The position numbers were made by a program, and so were the translations under genes. Positions 5,254 through 6,150 of a stretch of 6,150 nucleotides of DNA are shown one piece after another. Source of the DNA: Planctomycetales bacterium (lineage in GTDB: Bacteria > Planctomycetota > Planctomycetia > Planctomycetales > Planctomycetaceae); the NCBI GenBank assembly GCA_020050375.1, contig JAGVKR010000514.1, positions 1 through 6,150 on the forward strand, read 5' to 3'. The notes below the pieces were generated by a model. That model did no database searches, was not told the origin of the DNA, and saw only the letters and a program-made list of their open reading frames with translations. Position 1 is the stretch's first letter. Each line of letters starts with the position of its first letter.

Positions 5254-5474
5254 GGGCTTGAGGCTTGGGGCCCGAGGCTTGAGATAAAAGGTCCGGGTGT
5301 TGAGAAGTTTGGAGACAGAGAGAGGGGGAGACGGAGAGACGGCGAGACGGAGAGACAAGGAGAATGAGGCCGTCTCCCCATCTCCTTGTCTCGCCGTCTC
5401 TCCTTCTCCCCGTCTTCGGCTCCAACCTTCTCCCTGACTTCGACTTCACGCCCCAAGTCTCAAGCCTGAAGCCC
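5254..5474. repeat. 221-bp imperfect palindromic element after mrp
   Basis: The left half from GGGCTTGAGGCTTGGGG (5254-5270) pairs with the right end, whose complement reads GGGCTTCAGGCTTGAG. GAGAAGTTTGGAG (5302-5314) matches the complement of the CTCCAACCTTCTC stretch (5420-5432). The inner stem GGAGAGACGGCGAGAC (5333-5348) pairs perfectly with 5388-5403, and AAGGAGA (5357-5363) pairs with 5381-5387. The right arm lacks one 8-bp unit of the left. Purines dominate the left half and pyrimidines the right. It begins 8 bases after the mrp stop, so it could end the transcript, but it has no U-tract. Confidence 0.75.
5328..5359 (+). repeat. 8-bp tandem repeat GAGACGGN, four units
   Basis: Units GAGACGGA, GAGACGGC, GAGACGGA and GAGACAAG lie head to tail in the left arm of the 5254-5474 palindrome. 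The opposite arm carries one unit fewer, which suggests copy-number change by slippage. Confidence 0.7.
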
Positions 5475-5475
5475 T

Positions 5476-5503
5476 TTGTCGTCGCGAAATCGTGAGCTAT
5501 GTT
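5476..5503 (+). promoter_or_regulatory. Possible promoter for the gene at 5586
   Basis: TTGTCG (5476-5481) and TATGTT (5498-5503) are separated by 16 bases, directly after the palindrome. If used, transcription would begin near 5510, which rules out the upstream in-frame ATG at 5499 and favours the start at 5586. Matches are moderate (4 of 6 each). Confidence 0.3.
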
Positions 5504-5585
5504 TGGGGGAGCCGTGTTGCGCGCCGGCCGGATCGGCCGGTTGGGCTCAACGAGCGGACAGCGTCGCCCCTCTCGAACTGGATTC

Positions 5586-6150
5586 ATGGCCGAAACCGCG
5601 ACCAGCAGCGACCTGAAGCAGCTTCCGCTGTTCGCCCTCGTCGCGTTCGCGGCGCGTTGCGCCCGCCGCGTTCAGCCGCTATTTCTCGGTAAATCCAACA
5701 CGTCGGAATCGGCGGAATCTCTCCGATCGCTCGAACGGGCGGTGCGTCTGGCCGAGGCATTGGCGGCCGGCGAAGCGATCGACCCGGTGGAAATGTGCAC
5801 TGCCGAAGAAGCGGCAGGACGCGCGGTCGTTTTCATCAGCGAATCGCATGCGGACGACGAACGCGCGGGTTATGCGGCGAATTCCGCTTTTGCCGCATTG
5901 AACGCCGCGAAGGCCCTGCTCGAAGGGCTCGCGAGCAAAGCGCCATCCGATGAAAGCGAACGAGTCGTTTCCGCCGCCGCGGTCGCGCGCGATGCTGCGA
6001 TTGCCGCCGACGAACAGACCGAACGGGCTGCCGGTCTCGATTGGGAAATGCTGCACCGGATGTTTCTCGGAAAATATCCGGCAGCGGGTGAACCGGTCGA
6101 TGGTTCCGATCAGGGGATGCTCGGCCCGCTCTTCGCCGCAGGAACGCGCC
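5586..6150 (+). CDS. Alanine-rich protein of unknown function, 3' end outside the window
   Basis: 188 residues are visible. I cannot assign a function. The N-terminal segment KQLPLFALVAFAARCARRVQPLF (11-33) is amphipathic and arginine-rich. The middle (about 45-150) is rich in Ala and Glu and probably all helical. The visible end has DWEMLHRMFLGKYPAAGEP (152-170) followed by DGSDQGMLGPLF. There is no signal peptide or clear membrane segment, so it is probably cytoplasmic. I have an impression of planctomycete hypothetical proteins with the same RCARRVQPLF and GEPxDxSxxGxLGPL patterns, where the latter lies near the C-terminus; this is recollection, unchecked, and would mean only a short part is missing. 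The ATG at 5586 is preferred. An in-frame ATG at 5499 would add 29 basic residues and overlaps a possible -10 box. Neither has a Shine-Dalgarno. The reading frame is clean, with coding-like GC-rich third positions. Confidence 0.75.
   Translation, partial: MAETATSSDLKQLPLFALVAFAARCARRVQPLFLGKSNTSESAESLRSLERAVRLAEALAAGEAIDPVEMCTAEEAAGRAVVFISESHADDERAGYAANSAFAALNAAKALLEGLASKAPSDESERVVSAAAVARDAAIAADEQTERAAGLDWEMLHRMFLGKYPAAGEPVDGSDQGMLGPLFAAGTR

Noticed and set aside
5328..5410. CRISPR array
   Set aside because: The repeats are 8-bp head-to-tail units without spacers, inside a palindrome, and no cas gene is present.
5499..5585. Longer start (ATG at 5499) for the last gene
   Set aside because: The 29 extra residues are basic and low in complexity, there is no Shine-Dalgarno, and the ATG falls in a possible -10 box. 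It is kept as an alternative only.
4088..5587. 499-residue minus-strand frame opposite mrp
   Set aside because: Runs antisense through mrp and both flanking palindromes. Its low-complexity Ser/Pro/Leu start is a translation of the GAGACGG repeat.
1..6150. tRNA, rRNA, riboswitch, defence or biosynthetic cluster
   Set aside because: No cloverleaf, rRNA segment, known riboswitch core or clustered system-type genes could be recognised. The genes here are individually ordinary for a planctomycete.

Overview
The window looks like a piece of a planctomycete chromosome (Planctomycetota). This rests on four things: a DUF1570-type exported putative metalloprotease, a BlaI/M56 sensor pair, high-GC coding sequence in which several starts lack a Shine-Dalgarno, and a high density of palindromic intergenic elements. 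The assignment comes from family knowledge and overall character, not from a marker gene or a database search.

Layout. Positions 1-893 (minus, running off the left edge) encode the N-terminal part of an M56 (BlaR1/MecR1-like) membrane metallopeptidase. Its start overlaps by 11 bases the end of a BlaI/MecI-type repressor gene (883-1278, minus). A good -35/-10 promoter with two CTAC/GTAG dyads lies upstream of the repressor, as expected for an autoregulated operon. Positions 1279-2105 hold no convincing gene. They contain that promoter, a 195-bp imperfect palindrome (1484-1678) and an AT-rich stretch in front of the next gene. Positions 2106-3617 (plus) encode a 503-aa exported DUF1570-type protein with an HEATH zinc motif. 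A roughly 231-bp palindromic element lies inside its N-terminal coding region without breaking the frame.

Positions 3618-4162 hold a small two-cluster ferredoxin gene (3734-3934, plus) surrounded by palindromes. A 28-bp repeat occurs once on each side of it in opposite orientation, next to a related hairpin (3673-3692) and a longer stem-loop (3991-4082). Positions 4163-5245 (plus) encode an Mrp/ApbC/NBP35-type P-loop ATPase with an N-terminal MIP18 (DUF59) domain, but without the CxxC motif that normally holds its Fe-S cluster. A 221-bp imperfect palindrome with an internal 8-bp tandem repeat follows (5254-5474). A gene for an alanine-rich protein of unknown function then starts at 5586 and runs off the right edge.

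Functionally there are three unlinked themes: a stress or antibiotic-type sensor/repressor operon; an exported metalloprotease-like protein; and a ferredoxin plus Fe-S carrier ATPase pair that probably serves Fe-S metabolism. I see no defence island, CRISPR array, phage or complete mobile element. The most unusual aspects are the variety of palindromic elements (at least four architectures in about 4 kb), the one that has become protein-coding, and the CxxC-less Mrp.
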